From: Tricholoma matsutake
Taxonomy: Eukaryota > Basidiomycota > Agaricomycetes > Agaricales > Tricholomataceae
NCBI GenBank assembly: GCA_026075535.2
Contig: AP026547.1
Coordinates: forward strand, 8,060,001-8,124,000
Direction: 5' to 3'
DNA length: 64,000 bases
The translations under genes were made by a program, and so were the position numbers. Every line of letters begins with the position of its first letter. Position 1 is the first letter of the stretch. The notes under the pieces were generated by a model that ran no database searches, had not been told where the DNA came from, and saw only the letters and a list, made by a program, of their open reading frames with translations. Below are positions 1 through 11,848 of the stretch, piece by piece.

Positions 1-344
1 ACGAAGGTGGTGCCCAATGTTGCTCGTAGTTTCTCAATATCGATCGATGACACTCGACAATGCTCGACAATGCTTGATCGCAGTTGCAGCTTGTTTGAAG
101 TTGGTCAGGGATGTTCGATGGTCGTGTAGGGGAATCTTAGTGACTTTTGGGGTAGTCCTAAGGTTGTGCGATGTGGGCTTTTGATATGATCGATGTCGCT
201 GGTGATGTTTCGACGTGGTCAATATGATATCGCGATCAATAGAGTGGGTTGTGCTGCGTCTGGGACATCGTAGGAGTTAACCGACGTGATTAGAATGATG
301 CTAAAGTGGTGAATCGGTCCTTGAGCTGAGGAGACAACCTATCA
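1..344 (-). repeat. Inverted LTR of a Ty3/gypsy element (partial, runs off window)
   Basis: This stretch is the reverse complement of roughly 4068-4421, the 5' part of the LTR at 4068-5252. The LTR 5' end (TGAT on the minus strand) falls at 344, and the rest runs off the left edge. The base after 344 is not a polypurine tract but the interior of a plus-strand gypsy RNase H segment. The simplest reading is a second element of the same family, on the minus strand, inserted into the first one, with only its right end in the window. A local inversion would look the same. No target-site duplication can be checked because the other flank is missing. Confidence 0.8.
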
Positions 345-2212
345 TCAGCTCAATCATGCTCAACGACTGCGAATCACGGTTTTTGCAACTGAAGCTTGAG
401 CTTTGTGGTCTATATCGAGCCCTTGGGGCACTTTGTTTATACTTGATAGGGGTACAAAACCTTATCGTCGAGGTCGATGTGAGGTATATTAAAGGCATGC
501 TCTCAAATCCCAATATTGCGCCTAGCACTAGCATAAACCGATGGATAGTATCCATTCTAACGTTCCACTTCACGTTAGTTCATGTCGCAGGTACGCACCA
601 TGGGCCGGATGGCCTTTCACAATGTCCTCGACAAACCGAAGACGACGACGTTGAAGTAGAAGAAGAATTCGGCAACTGGATTGACAAACTACACGGTTTT
701 GTTCACCAAATCAACCCAATCTCGATTCGACCTTTCCCCTCTCACACAACTTATCCCACTTTTGCCCAAGCTTTGGATTTCAGTAAGGGGGAGGATGTTT
801 CATATGAAGACATACCTAGATTGGACAAATCAAAGAAAGAAGATGAACAACTACTGCTCGTTCATCGATGGTTAGACGATATGGTGTGACCCCCACATCT
901 ATCAGACACAGAGTACGCTACCTTCGTGCGATATTGCACCGAGTTCTTCATAGATTCTGGCAAACTATGGCAAAAAGATTGTCATGGCGAACACAAGATC
1001 ATCGCGATTCCAGAGCGTCGCATCGATATTATCCGGTCATCGCACGACCATATTGGCCACAAAATGATCTTTGCCATGAAGTCTCACGTTGCACTACGAT
1101 TCTGGTGACCCAACCTGAAAGCCGATATTGCATGGTACATCCGAACGTGCCACTACTGTCAGTTGCAACAAACTCGAAATCTTCTTATTCCACCAATTGT
1201 TGCCACACCCGCTCCTCTATTTGGAAAAGTCTACATCGACACAATGCACATGCCACCTTCCGGTGGATATCGCTATATAGTACAAGGTCGATGTTCGATA
1301 TCATACTGGCCGGAGTTCAGGATGCTTTGCAACGAAACAGCGAAGACCATCGGCGATTGGATCTTTGAAGAAATCATTTGTCGTTGGGGCTCGCTTTATG
1401 AGATTGTTACTGACAACAGTGCAGCATTTCTTTCTGCTCTTGAGTATTTGTCGAAGCGATATCACATCAATCACATTCAGATAAGTGGGTACAATTCTCG
1501 TGCCAATGGTCTCGTCGAACGAGCCCACTTCGATGTACGACAATCACTCTACAAGGCCGTCGATGGTGATCAAACTCAATGGTCGGTTGGGACCTACTCG
1601 GTCTTTTGGGCAGAACGGGTAACAGGTCAAAAACGAATGGGCTGTTCGCCCTATTTTGCGATCACAGGTTCTCATCCACTCATCCCTCTCGACATATCAG
1701 AAGCGACATATCTACAACCACCACCTGATTCGATACTCTCCTCCACCGATCTCATCGCCCGACATGCTATCGCACTACAGAAATGCTCGACTGATCTCAA
1801 GGTACTCTACTCTAGAGTCTACACCGCTCGACAAGAAGCTGCGAAATGCTTCGAAGAAGTTCACAAGCAAATGATTCGAGACGACAATTTTGAAAAAGGT
1901 GACCTCATACTCATGCGAAACACACAGATTGAAAAGGCTCTTAATCGAAAAATGCGAGCTCGATATCTCGGCCCACTCATAGTCATCGCAAGAAACTACG
2001 GTGGCACTTATATTCTTTGCGAGCTCGATGGATCAGTTCTTCATTGACCAGTAGCAGCTTTCTGAATTCTACCCTATCTAGCACGGAAATTGATTCCCCT
2101 TCCTCCAAACTTCTTTGATATCAATGATCGTCAGCTCAAACAACTTCAAACAACATTGGACATCAATGGAGACATCGACAAGGGCATTCCTGACCTCAAC
2201 GAAGACGAATAG
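345..2212 (+). pseudogene. Ty3/gypsy pol relic: RNase H, zinc finger and integrase
   Basis: The 3' half of a gypsy polyprotein lies in a single frame (frame 2). RNase H comes first (about 356-640), ending in a VHVAGTHHGPDGLS motif. The integrase H2C2 finger follows (DHIGHK near 1050, CHYCQLQ near 1150). The catalytic core has Asp at about 1238 (YIDTMH), Asp at about 1412 (VTDN) and Glu at about 1517 (GLVERAH), with 34 residues between the last two. The C-terminal integrase tail ends at TAG 2210-2212. The frame is broken only by TGA codons: 887-889, 1106-1108 (where FWWP is usual), 2045-2047 and 2063-2065. The reverse transcriptase and everything upstream are missing, cut off at 344/345. The DDE residues survive but the protein cannot be made. 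Confidence 0.88.
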
Positions 2213-2538
2213 AGCATTTTCCTTTTCTTTTTCTTACTTGCAATATTAAAACAAACTCTTGATCTTATAACAGTGTACTATTACAAGTCGCAATATCATT
2301 CGAAACATGTTTGCGCAAGCTCGACGGGGTTTTTCGGCTATGAAGGAGTTCTGAGCCTTTCCCCTATATCTTGTTTTGATGAATCGTCCGTCTTACTTTC
2401 TTTTTTTCTCTCTTTCCTATGTTTCTTTGTATATATCTTACATTTCCTGGCTTCGATCACACGCGATATTTCTCATTTCAACCTTATCTCGATCAGACAC
2501 ACAAAAAATGATAAAATTAAAATGATAAAAACAGAATT
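2213..2538. other. Non-coding spacer inside the gypsy element
   Basis: This is the internal region between the end of pol and the end of the antisense gene. It is pyrimidine-rich on the plus strand (runs such as cctttttctttttcttac near 2220 and tttctttttttctctc near 2400). I see no coding signal. It would hold the 3' flank of the antisense gene. Confidence 0.4.
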
Positions 2539-3919
2539 CTACTGGGATTCCTCCCACTTCCTCTCCAACACCTCTATTTCCTCCATCAACACTTCCACTT
2601 CTGACTTCTTGCGCACCAGCACTTCCGCGAGATATTGACGACAGAGTCTTGATGCGTCCAACTGCACCAGCTCGTCGTCCACCGCCATCGACACCCCCTT
2701 GACCATACCTGCGATCTCATGTTCGACTTCTCGCTCTCGAGCTTTCCCCTTACCCTTCCCTTTGTCCTTGTCAGCTGACTTTGTCTTCGCCTTTGTCGTT
2801 CATTTTGGGCGCTCATCAACTTTTGAGGGCCCAGCCTCTGCGTTTTGGATGGGCTGGATAGCCCAAATGCGTACGGCTAAGCAATCATACAGATCAGCGA
2901 TCGTATTTGTTATCGAAAGAGATCACTTACTACATCTTGGAGTCGACACTTCCATCGACTCTGCAGTACACTGAGATGCTTGCTTGGAGCCCGCTGTCTT
3001 CCTTGACTCGCCTCAATGGAATCCTCGCCTCGACACTCCCTCCCAGTAACACCCCTGAAGGCCTTGAGTGCATTGTTGGCACTTGGGTGCGCCATCCTTG
3101 ACGATGCATTCTGGTGATGTCCTCAGCCTGGCGCAATGATCACACTACAAGCAAGAGTAATTAGTCTCAACGATATCGACTTACAATGAAGACTTACCAG
3201 CCCATGGAAGGTGATCAAGTCACCTTCCTCTAAGCGCACCCATTTAGCGACCATGGGCTCCTCATCCAATTCGTCCTTGCCCTCCTCATCCTCCTCATCC
3301 ATCTCAGCAGCCTTCCTCTTCTCGACAATCATCTCGATGGCTGGTGGGTCGTCAACCCGAGGTGCTGCTTGGTCTGCAGCCTTGTCCCAATCGATCGAGA
3401 GGCGCATGAGCTTGAGCATGGCTGTTCGATCATGAAACTTGTCCTTTAAAACTGTCTTGGCTTGGACTTCAGCCAAGAACGATCGATGCGCCTTGACCAG
3501 CACGTCTCATCATTCCTCAATCCTCTTCGCTTTGGCCTCAATGGCCACCTCCCGAGCAACTCACTCCTCCTCTCTTCGCCTCTCCCCCTCTATTCTCCTC
3601 AAGTACTCCTCAAGAAGATATTTTCCACCCCAGGAAACCCAATCCTCCCAAGCAAAAGGTGTGAAGAGGCCGATTGCCTCGTCCAACATAGCTTGCACAT
3701 GCTCGTCACATGCCTCGTTGAATGACCCAATCACGTCATTGTATTCGGCCTATCAACGAGGTTAGGAAGCAGATAAACAAAGAAAACAAAAAGACATACC
3801 ATTTTCTCACAAAAAGTGCCACCCCATACCTTGAAGTCGAGGTCTTTGGCTTTGCCAGCCTCGGGCATCGATTTTGTGTGATCAAGGATGGGAAGAGCGA
3901 GTTCGGCAAGGATAGACAT
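2539..3919 (-). pseudogene. Antisense 4-exon gene relic with Zn2Cys6-like cluster and coiled coil
   Basis: Read on the minus strand, opposite to pol, this is a spliced gene. The exons are 3919-3800, 3749-3198, 3144-2931 and 2876-2539. All three introns have GT...AG borders and keep phase: 120+552+214+338 = 1224 bases, 408 codons including the stop. The start is ATG at 3919-3917 (MSILAELALPIL). Exon 2 has a long charged helix and an acidic stretch ending in WVRLEEGDLITFHG. Exon 3 opens with a cysteine cluster spaced C-x2-C-x8-C-x8-C-x2-C-x6-C, which resembles the fungal Zn2Cys6 spacing. Exon 4 has a Lys/Gly-rich patch and an amphipathic tail (QYLAEVLVRKKSEVEVLMEE) predicted to coil. Five in-frame stops, all TGA, kill it. 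Its function is unknown. It may be a cellular gene captured by the element or an accessory retroelement gene; I recall similar hypothetical proteins in Agaricomycetes but cannot verify this. Confidence 0.7.
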
Positions 3920-4053
3920 GTTGTTGAGGAGATGGATGGAAGAGATCAAATGAAAAGAGAAAAGTTCAAACCACAACACATCTTAAATCAGCGATCAACA
4001 ATGTCACATGACCTGGTTATTTTGGCTCGACTGACCGGGATGGTCAGAATTTC

Positions 4054-4067
4054 AGTAAGGGGGAGGA
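4054..4067 (+). promoter_or_regulatory. Polypurine tract of the gypsy element
   Basis: The purine run agtaagggggagga lies immediately before the LTR start TGATAGG at 4068. A near-identical tract precedes the LTR at 12209. In LTR retrotransposons such a tract primes plus-strand DNA synthesis, so it fixes the 3' LTR boundary. Confidence 0.75.
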
Positions 4068-5252
4068 TGATAGGTGGTCTCCTTGGCTCAAGGACTGATT
4101 CACCACTTTAGCATCATTCTAATCACATTGGCTAACTCCTATGATGTCCCAGACGCAGCGCGACCCAGTCTATCAATCGTGATATCATATCAACCACATC
4201 AAAACATCACCAGTGACATCGATCGTATCAAGAGCCCACATCGCACAACCTTATGACTACCCCAAAAGTCCCTAAGATCCCCCTACATGACCATTGAACA
4301 TCCCTGACCAACTTTGAACAAGCCGCAACTGCAATCGAGCATTGTCGACCGTTGTCGACCATCATCGAGCGTCATCGATCGATATCGAGAAACGACAAGC
4401 AACATTGGGCACCACCTTCATTATCTAAATGGTGGAAAACCATGCACTAGGATGTATTCCAACTTGTGCTCAAACCTGCTGATCATAGGTCAGCCTTGTT
4501 CCAAGTCCCTATCGCACACAGAACCCACTGGACACATTATTGCGAGACTTAGCGCAGTTTATACACAAAGAACAGTCTCTTTTAGTTCTTTCCCTTTATT
4601 ACTCTTTCATCATATGATATATATATCTTTCTTGTTCAGATTCCAGTCTCCTTTATGGCCTTGTGCCTTAACTCATATCTTTTGCCTCATGTTCTACACA
4701 TGTTTCTCATTCCATTTTAGGAAGTTTCTTTAAAAACATATAAAACTCTGTAGTATCTACTTGGAAATGACAAGAAATCATCTTCACATATCGTCTTGTA
4801 TACAGTTCTAAGCATCCAATCAACTTTCTAAAACAATCTAAGTCTCTGTGGGTTTTCTTGATTGACAAGAAACCTCTGCGACCATTGTGTCCTCAATCAT
4901 CTCGTCATTAGTTCTAGCAACCCTTCCAACACTTCATAGCAGTTTGCTGCACCCTTCGTATACCATCAACCAATCCAAAGGTCCCCAGAATTCACATATT
5001 GACCATCGATGATAAACTCATTCACTGTTGATCTCGTCGATCACCCTCAATATTGATCAATACTCAATCGGACCACACCAAACGCCTTTGTTTCTCATAA
5101 CACTACCTTCACGACTAGTACCAACTGGTCATCTTTCCATTGGTTGGGCCATGAACATTCGGAACGACTCGCAACCTTCCTCTGACTCATTGCAAATATC
5201 ATTGATTGCCTCATCGGCAGTTTAGGTGGTTTTCCCAGGTTGAGTATCATCA
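4068..5252 (+). repeat. 3' LTR of the Ty3/gypsy element (1185 bp)
   Basis: It starts TGATAGGT directly after the polypurine tract and ends ...GAGTATCATCA at 5252, giving TGAT/ATCA terminal inverted bases. The end was placed by matching the terminus of the related LTR at 12209-13547. Its first third is the inverted copy seen at 1-344. A T-rich stretch with TATATATA (about 4616-4626) could be the promoter area, which is inference. The base after 5252 falls inside a minus-strand tnp2 transposase frame, so the element inserted into that gene. Confidence 0.8.
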
Positions 5253-7468
5253 TTGTTCATACCAATATGTTTGATTTCAAAACTAATACCCTCTCCATCT
5301 TCCAACTCAACACTCATCCCCCATACCTCTTGGATGTGATGGCGAAAAAGACCAAGATAAAAGCAATGCATTGAATTGATGGTTACATACTGAGTCGGAT
5401 CCCAGTAAGGAAGATGGAGAAGTTCTGACCAGCAAACCCCATGGTCTTTGACAGACTCATTTTGATCTTTCTCTGAGGAAAGTTCCTGCCATGCTTTTGT
5501 GAAGGCAAGATGATTGCACCTTGTATGACGAGCCCAATTCTTGTAGTCAAGATTATCCATGTCACCTACTACTTGCTGACATTCTGAGCAGAAGTTTGTA
5601 GATGAAAAAGAACCAAAACCTGCCATCTGCCGGGCAGCTGGTAGATCACAAACCAGTGGCACAATAGCAATTCGTACTCATTGGCCATTGGGGTGAAGAG
5701 ATGTGGATGTCAGATAGACACCATTATGCCACAGGCAGAGTAGATCATCAACCAGAGGTCGTAGAATATGGTTTATTTCATCCAGGGATGGTTGGCATGG
5801 GCCCGGGATAACGCCAACAAGAAACATGTTCTCAACATCATACTGAAGTGATGGGGGAAGGTTTAAACATACCATATAAATGCCACCTGCCAAATTCTTC
5901 TTCCCTGCTTGTTTATTGGTAAATGGGTTGAAGCCATCCATATTGAGACTAAACACCAGCCGCCCTTCATTTCTGGGTGCCTTATGAAAGCTGTTTCTGT
6001 CTTCTCCCAATAGTTCTCGAAGGGCAGTGGCATCCCACATATCTGCCATTTCTTTATTATTGCCACGCAATGGGTCCCGCTCCAAGACTTGTTCAAGTTC
6101 AGGAATTCCATAAAGCCTTCCAAGGTAATGGTCAATTTCTTGCTGGAGATATTCATGAGTGGGCACATTCTCAACATCCCCTCGGCGATGGTTTTGCACA
6201 GGCTTCTACCACAAGGCTCCTCATCTGGAAACTTCTGATGGGTGCAGTGATCTGGGTATGGTTCGTCCACATTATATGTACAGAAACATTTAGGACAGCA
6301 GACATATGACTTGTAAATGGGCTCCAAATTCATATGGCTAAGAACCATGTGGATGTCCAAAGGGATGACATCCCTTGCAGCTTTTGCTTTGGTAGTGTCA
6401 TGTGGAGTCAGCAACATGCTGACAAGAAGTCGTGGAGATGAGAGGAAGAAACTGCAATGGTCTATGGAGACACCACAAAACAAATGCAGGACTGTCATCA
6501 GAAAATAGCATAAGCATATCACAGGATCCATAAGCATAAATGGTCACGACGTGTATATCTCTGATGCATCTCATGAGGCTTGAAGGATACATTATGGCTA
6601 GTATGAACATACCTGTAGAAAGGGAATCAGGCCCAGCTTTCACAGCAGCAATGTGCTGCTGTTCCCACTTGATCCTCTTGAATTTTGTTACCTCTGCCAT
6701 TTCCCGCTCTGTACAAGGAAGCAGGATGCAGGACAGAAGCCACGATCAATGACTGATATTCTGGCCACTTGTTGATTGATTCTTCAGGTACCCCTTGGTT
6801 TTGGATAGCCATTTTTCATGACCAATGATTGTAGCATTAGTGTCCACCTCTCTGTCTAGCTTGAGGCTGTGCAGAGACCCTGGTACAATAGGGGGGGACA
6901 ATGCAGTCGGTGGACTCAAGAAGACGAGAGGTTCATCCTCACTTCACACTACGAGGTCCTTGACCTGAAAATTGGAAAGTGTCATCTGGATATCATCTAA
7001 GCATTTCTGAACAAAATCAATTTGTATGGGCTGTTGCATGGATTTCACCTTCCGAGAGCCTGAACGTTCTGATGACTCGGAAGGGGGGGGATTTGCCACA
7101 ACTTCTTTGGCAGGCATGGGCATTATCTGCACATTGGACTCGAAAGATTTGGTCATACTAGAGCGGGGGGGGTTTTTGAAAGATGCAAGTGAAAACAAGT
7201 TAGGAACAGTGGGGTACTTTATCTCCGGAGGGGTCAAGTCGTCGGGTGTACAAGCAAGATGGGCAGACGCTACAGCAGACTGTAGAACCCCAGCACAGTG
7301 GCATTTGTACTCCAGAAGCCCGATGTAGTGACCTCTCACAAAGCCTCCACCACCCCGATCGATTTCATAATGCTCAGTGCATTCATAACATGTGCAGAAC
7401 TTCTGCACTGACAGCACTGACTGTTTGTGGTGTCCACAAACAACACCGTTGCGAAGAAACAGTGCCAT
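5253..7468 (-). pseudogene. CACTA-type tnp2 transposase relic, truncated by LTR insertion
   Basis: On the minus strand the order is as follows. An N-terminal Cys/His segment (CTCYECTEHYEI, from 7468) is followed by a linker, a hydrophobic stretch (about 6500-6430) and a CCPKC...CTH cysteine cluster (about 6300-6230). The tnp2 core then runs with NMDGFNPFTNKQAGK, GGIYMVCLNLPP, GVIPGP, PLVCDLPAARQ, GFGSFSSTNFC, LPYWDP and NSMHCFYLGL. These match what I know of the plant/fungal tnp2 family (Transposase_21), the CACTA superfamily transposase. Damage: TGA stops near 6944 and 5678 that keep the frame beyond them, one frameshift near 6190, and loss of everything after GMNND because the gypsy LTR joins at 5252. 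At least one intron lies near 6610. The start at 7468 is the first Met before the Cys/His block. Confidence 0.85.
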
Positions 7469-9146
7469 ATATATAGTGGTGTGTGAGTGAGTGACTTCAA
7501 GTGCAAGCCTGAGAGTGAGCTGATTATCATTATCTTGCCAATGATCACAACGTATGCATAGCTTTTGGACAGAAAAGGAAATTGTCAGATTTCATGTGAA
7601 TGCATATTCAAGCCTAATACAGGTCCGTCCTCTATAGCAACCTACCTTTCCATATTACCAGGTAGCGCATCTGTGTGGTGGCAAAGCCCACTACGTTCAG
7701 CTGTAGAAAGTTGGATATTTTGTGATTATGGCTTACAATTTCAATGATCCAGACTCTGTTCTGGAAGTGGTAGAACTGATACTTATTCAATATTAATATT
7801 AAACTAGGTAGCTGCCAGCATGAACCTTACTTGCATTACTGATTGCCCTAGCTATGAACGAATACCTGTTTATTAACAGTACTGGTATAGAATGTCAATT
7901 ACTGAACTATGCACTGCTCATCACCAACCTTTGGTTGACTCCTGACAGTGCAAGGGCCTGAGCATCAAGGCAAACACCTATTGAACATGACAGAGAGTGC
8001 GGTGGTTCAATGAGAAGCTGAAACAAGCGTGTGAGATCGATTGTCTGTTTGATGGCCCGGAAATATCACTTGTTTTGCATTTGGAGCTACAACACCCTAA
8101 AACCCACTAGTACTACTAAAGTAGCGGGAAGGCATGATGAGATCCAGGCTCAGATTGTCCAAGGGATGTTCATAGCTTCTTTACTCTAGTTTCCCGAATA
8201 TGAGGGCCTCACTGCTGGTTTTTGGGGGCACAGGTGGCAGATGCTGACAATGCACATGCCATCAAGAATGGCTTGCTGGAGCGGGGAGCAAGACATGCAG
8301 AGTTGTATATGTTCTATGAGGGTTAGTGTACATCCGAGTCCAAGTTTCTTTGCTTACAAGCTAAGGTTATGGAAAGCCTTCTGAATGGTGTGGGCAAACA
8401 GATGACGCCAGAGAATGCATTTGCTTTACTGTTGGCTGCAGAACATGCACCCGCAAAGCTAGCCTCAGTGATTGATGCCTGGTATGCCAAAATAAGGAAT
8501 ATAATACTCAGTGGACGGAAGGGTATGAACGACTTCATTTGCAGCAAGAGTTTAAATGGGACAGAGAGGCATTTGAGGATGCGGACAAGGTGGAGTGGAT
8601 TATGGCCTCCGTTTCTAGAAGTGTTGACCTTTTTGAGTCGCTTCGTTATTCCGAGGCTTCTACTCTATGCAACAAATCGAGTGAGGAGCTGACTTGAATT
8701 GGCTAGAGGGCTGAAGCCAAGCATGGGTACTACTGCAACTAGTACTGCTTCTCCTCCATGCATCGAATTGCAGGAGGAGTTGCAACTCGAGATGTCCTGG
8801 TAGTCCAATGGACGACAATGCAGGAGTAAGCTTCGAATCTTGCTATATAAATATCTTCAGGCTTGTCCTGGTCCTTCTTGCCTATCTGAGCCGCCCTCTC
8901 CTCTACATTCCTCTCAATGTCTATAAATGATGAAACTGATTCACAACATGGGAAAGGGACATGGAATGAAGCACATACTATTGCTGATCTCCTTTACTGC
9001 CCACCCTTTGAACTCATCGAGCCTGCCTTCTGGTCGCACTCCTATTTAATGCTTGCCGATCTATCGAAGAAGGTCCATGTATGCTTGCTCTACTTACACA
9101 TGGATGTAGGAGGTTGAGGAAAGCATTGTTGCATTGGAGATGCGGA
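7469..9146. other. Decayed region with one coding-like stretch, unidentified
   Basis: There is no intact gene. On the plus strand about 8020-8690 reads as a broken protein-like segment. It includes ARHAELYMFYEG (about 8285-8320), then an open piece from 8369 with an alanine-rich helix (ENAFALLLAAEHAPAK) and WYAKIRNIILSGR. The distance from the tnp2 start (7468) and the opposite strand would suit a second CACTA-element gene, but this is only a guess. I do not recognise the family. The segment 8690-9146 shows no clear signal. Confidence 0.3.
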
Positions 9147-9408
9147 TGCTGTTGATATATATGATAGCTATATAATTTTTTCAATTGCTTCACATGTCCC
9201 CACCTTCTGTGTGTTAACCCCCCCCCGTCACTACTTTTCTGGTACATGTTACAAGCTTTCGAGGCCTGGCAGCCAGTGGTTATCACTATTATGTGTGCTG
9301 GTTTCCTCTGGGTGACATTACAGTACTGGGTAGATGGTGCTCACCAAATTGCACAAATAACGATGGAGTACACAAGTGCAGGATTCTGCAGGATTTTGAA
9401 CATCGGAG

Positions 9409-10154
9409 TTAATTATCCTTCTTGATATCAAACATTATAAATATTCTATCTTGAATGACATCGACGCCTTGTCCAAGCAATCCTAATAGCGTCACATTTG
9501 GATCTCTTTCATTCCCCTCATCTAAGTCATCTTCGCAAGAATGCGGGAATGTGCAATCAAGGTCCTCCAGTAGTAGGAGAATGCAGCACACAGGTGTGTC
9601 AGATATAATTCTGGAACTTGGTGCACAGGTTCATACATGGGATCCGGGTGGCCATCAGTAGCGCCCAAGGTCGAGGAAGGATTTGGAATGAGAGCAGTGT
9701 TTTTAGCAACAACATTGTAAGAATGGCTCTGATCCCATATGTGATAGCTTTCCAAGTAAATTTTCACCCAGTTGTATGTGAAATCTCCTGAAGAGAAGGA
9801 AGCGGTTGTCTGTAAAATGTCAGGCTCACTTCCAGAATTATGCTTGGGAGTAACATACTACAAGACTGAAAACAGAAGCATTTAACACTTATTAGAACGA
9901 TGAAGGACTTACAACTTGCCCCAGCCTCAACTGTTTTCTGGCCCACAATACGTCCTGTCTCAACAAGTGACCCAAGGAAAATGAAACACCACAGCTCAGC
10001 AATCTGGGATTTGACAGCAAGTGCATGATCAGTCATCTTGGCGAATACTGTCACCCAAGATTGTCGACATCCTACAAGGACTTTTCGTATAAGGTTGAGT
10101 AGTAGATGTATCTTCGTGCTCAGTCTGATAAGCAGCAGAGCAGGGAGAATCGTG
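9409..10154 (-). pseudogene. BCS1-like AAA ATPase fragment captured in CACTA-like copy 1
   Basis: On the minus strand a hydrophobic lead (YTILPALLLIRLSTKI, about 10150) runs into a segment resembling the N-terminal domain of fungal BCS1-type ATPases: YNWVKIYLESYHIWDQ, SYNVVAKNT and YEPVHQVPEL. The next recognisable piece is the Walker B block LLLLEDLDCTF (about 9575), followed by DLDEGNERDP and a stop at 9411-9409. BCS1 is a mitochondrial inner-membrane AAA translocase, and fungi carry many paralogues. The Walker A P-loop that should lie between the two pieces is absent, so part of the gene was deleted and it cannot be an active ATPase. Ten extra bases near 9820 relative to copy 2 shift the frame. 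Confidence 0.6.
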
Positions 10155-10317
10155 TAGGTGTAACTAGTCGAGAGTGTATAAATCAGAGAGCTGTTGAACG
10201 TTAAAGCTTCTAGTGCTTCCGGAAGCCCCTACAGAAGCCATAGGTCAGGCCAGTCAGGACATATTCAGGAATGTAATAACACTAACAGCCGGGTCTTGGC
10301 TTGGTTGTAACATCTGA

Positions 10318-11100
10318 TTGAGGATAGGAAAATGTTCAACCCTCCTGTCTTCCCATCCAAACAACAATCCCCATCTCCCCATTCTCAACCTCATCCACCC
10401 CCACATGCCTCCGCAGCACAATATACCCTCCCACAGCTCGGAAGCTTCAACAAATCACACACCTGCATATGCCTTCACTACTATGCAAACTGCTCCAATC
10501 AGTACAACAGCCTTAGCAAGGACATATGAAGATGGAAACGCACCTCCTGCATGCACGTCTTGACCACTGGGTACTGCTGTCCAATTGAGGTGATGTCAAT
10601 GTGCAAGGCTACATCACTTTCGTAGTCTTTGGCCTTCATTTCGGACATTGTCTGCATCTTCCTCTTTTTCATGTGCTTGACTCAGAAGTGGGGGACAATG
10701 GCGGACGATAGTCATTGTCAACTTCCCCACATCATGAGTGAGATCTTAATGAAGGACTTGGGGTTGAAATTGGTACCAACACAGATTTTCCCTCCCATTG
10801 GAGACGATGCAGGGAGCAAGGAAGGAGAGACGAGTGCTTTGGGAATTGTATGTGGTGGGCTTGGGCAATGGGCACAAGCTTCCTCAGCGTGGCTTGACTC
10901 TGATCCAGGGCACCATCCTCAAGTGTGGACAGAGGGTTTGCCTTCTTCCCAATTCCAGAACTAGCTGCACCTTGGCTGCACCGCGACAAGGAGGCAAGAA
11001 CATAATCATCCTCCTTGCCAATGTCGCACTCATCCCCATCTTCAGCTTGGCCATTACTGATGTTTTGGACATTCTGATGTTTGGCTTTAGTTCCTCCTAG
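10318..11100 (+). other. Second captured gene-like stretch in CACTA-like copy 1, unidentified
   Basis: The plus strand, opposite to the BCS1 piece, contains open stretches conserved in both copies: a Pro/His/Asn-rich piece (10318-10563) and a piece with VLWELYVVGLGNGHK and LIQGTILKCGQRV (from 10798). The second looks like real protein because both copies keep it, but I cannot name a family. In copy 2 the equivalent is 23090-23869 on the minus strand. Confidence 0.3.
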
Positions 11101-11848
11101 GTACCAGTAAGCACTTACCACCAGATATCAATGATACATCCAGAATACTTTGCGAGCCATACATTGATGCTTTTGTGTGACGTCTGGTCATGTACTTCAT
11201 CCCTAAGTATCTTTCTGGTATCAAAGAGAATATACCTCAATACTTCCACATTATCCAGCATGCACTATGGTGGAGGTATCATATCCATGGCCACCTGTTT
11301 TACTCTACCATACAGTCAGGATACTGATGTAGAAGTATTCTATCTATTTCCTCTATATTTCTTGATTACTGCTGGCCCGGTATCCTAAATGTTTCCTACC
11401 AGTATGGTGGTAATATCTTCATGATACTATGACCTGAAAATCCTCAGACTACTATACTATTTGCATACCTCCTGCATATCTCTGGCAAAGTATCTTGATG
11501 TTATCCTAACAATATTATGAATGGTATGTTGGAAATACAGAGTTAAACTATGTCAATACCAGTAAGATACTGCCTCAGTACATGAAAATTATTTTGGGCC
11601 TTGTCTTCAATAGTCTACCAGAGGTATTCAAATGTTATATTGACAGTAACTGGGAAGTATTTTGCCAATTCTGGATAGGAAATCCAGCATAATGTTACAA
11701 TACTTACTTGTTACTGACATGAGGGTATGGTAGTCCACCACCAACATACTTCCAACATACTTCCTCATAAGTATCCTGACAGTATTAGGAATACTTCCAA
11801 CATACTTACATAATATCCCATCAGGAGTATTGTGCCCTGCACCCAGTG

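Larger units (their letters stand above)
9147..11848 (-). mobile_element. CACTA-like element, copy 1 (inverted relative to copy 2)
   Basis: About 2.7 kb that is the reverse complement, with few differences, of 22342-25010. The shared end is CACTG here (11848-11844) and CACTA in copy 2. Next to that end is about 0.7 kb packed with GTAT/ATAC motifs, such as AGTATGTTGGAAGTAT, resembling subterminal repeats. The other shared end is at 9147. Inside are gene fragments, the clearest being BCS1-like (separate entry). No transposase is present, so it would be non-autonomous. The right flank (11849-12208) is the 3' internal tail of a gypsy element. No flanking target duplication was found, and a matching CACTA terminus at 9147 is not visible, so this copy is probably truncated there. 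Confidence 0.6.

Noticed and set aside
6977..7476. Plus-strand open frames opposite the tnp2 N-terminus
   Set aside because: They are shadows of the minus-strand coding sequence, with no independent motifs.
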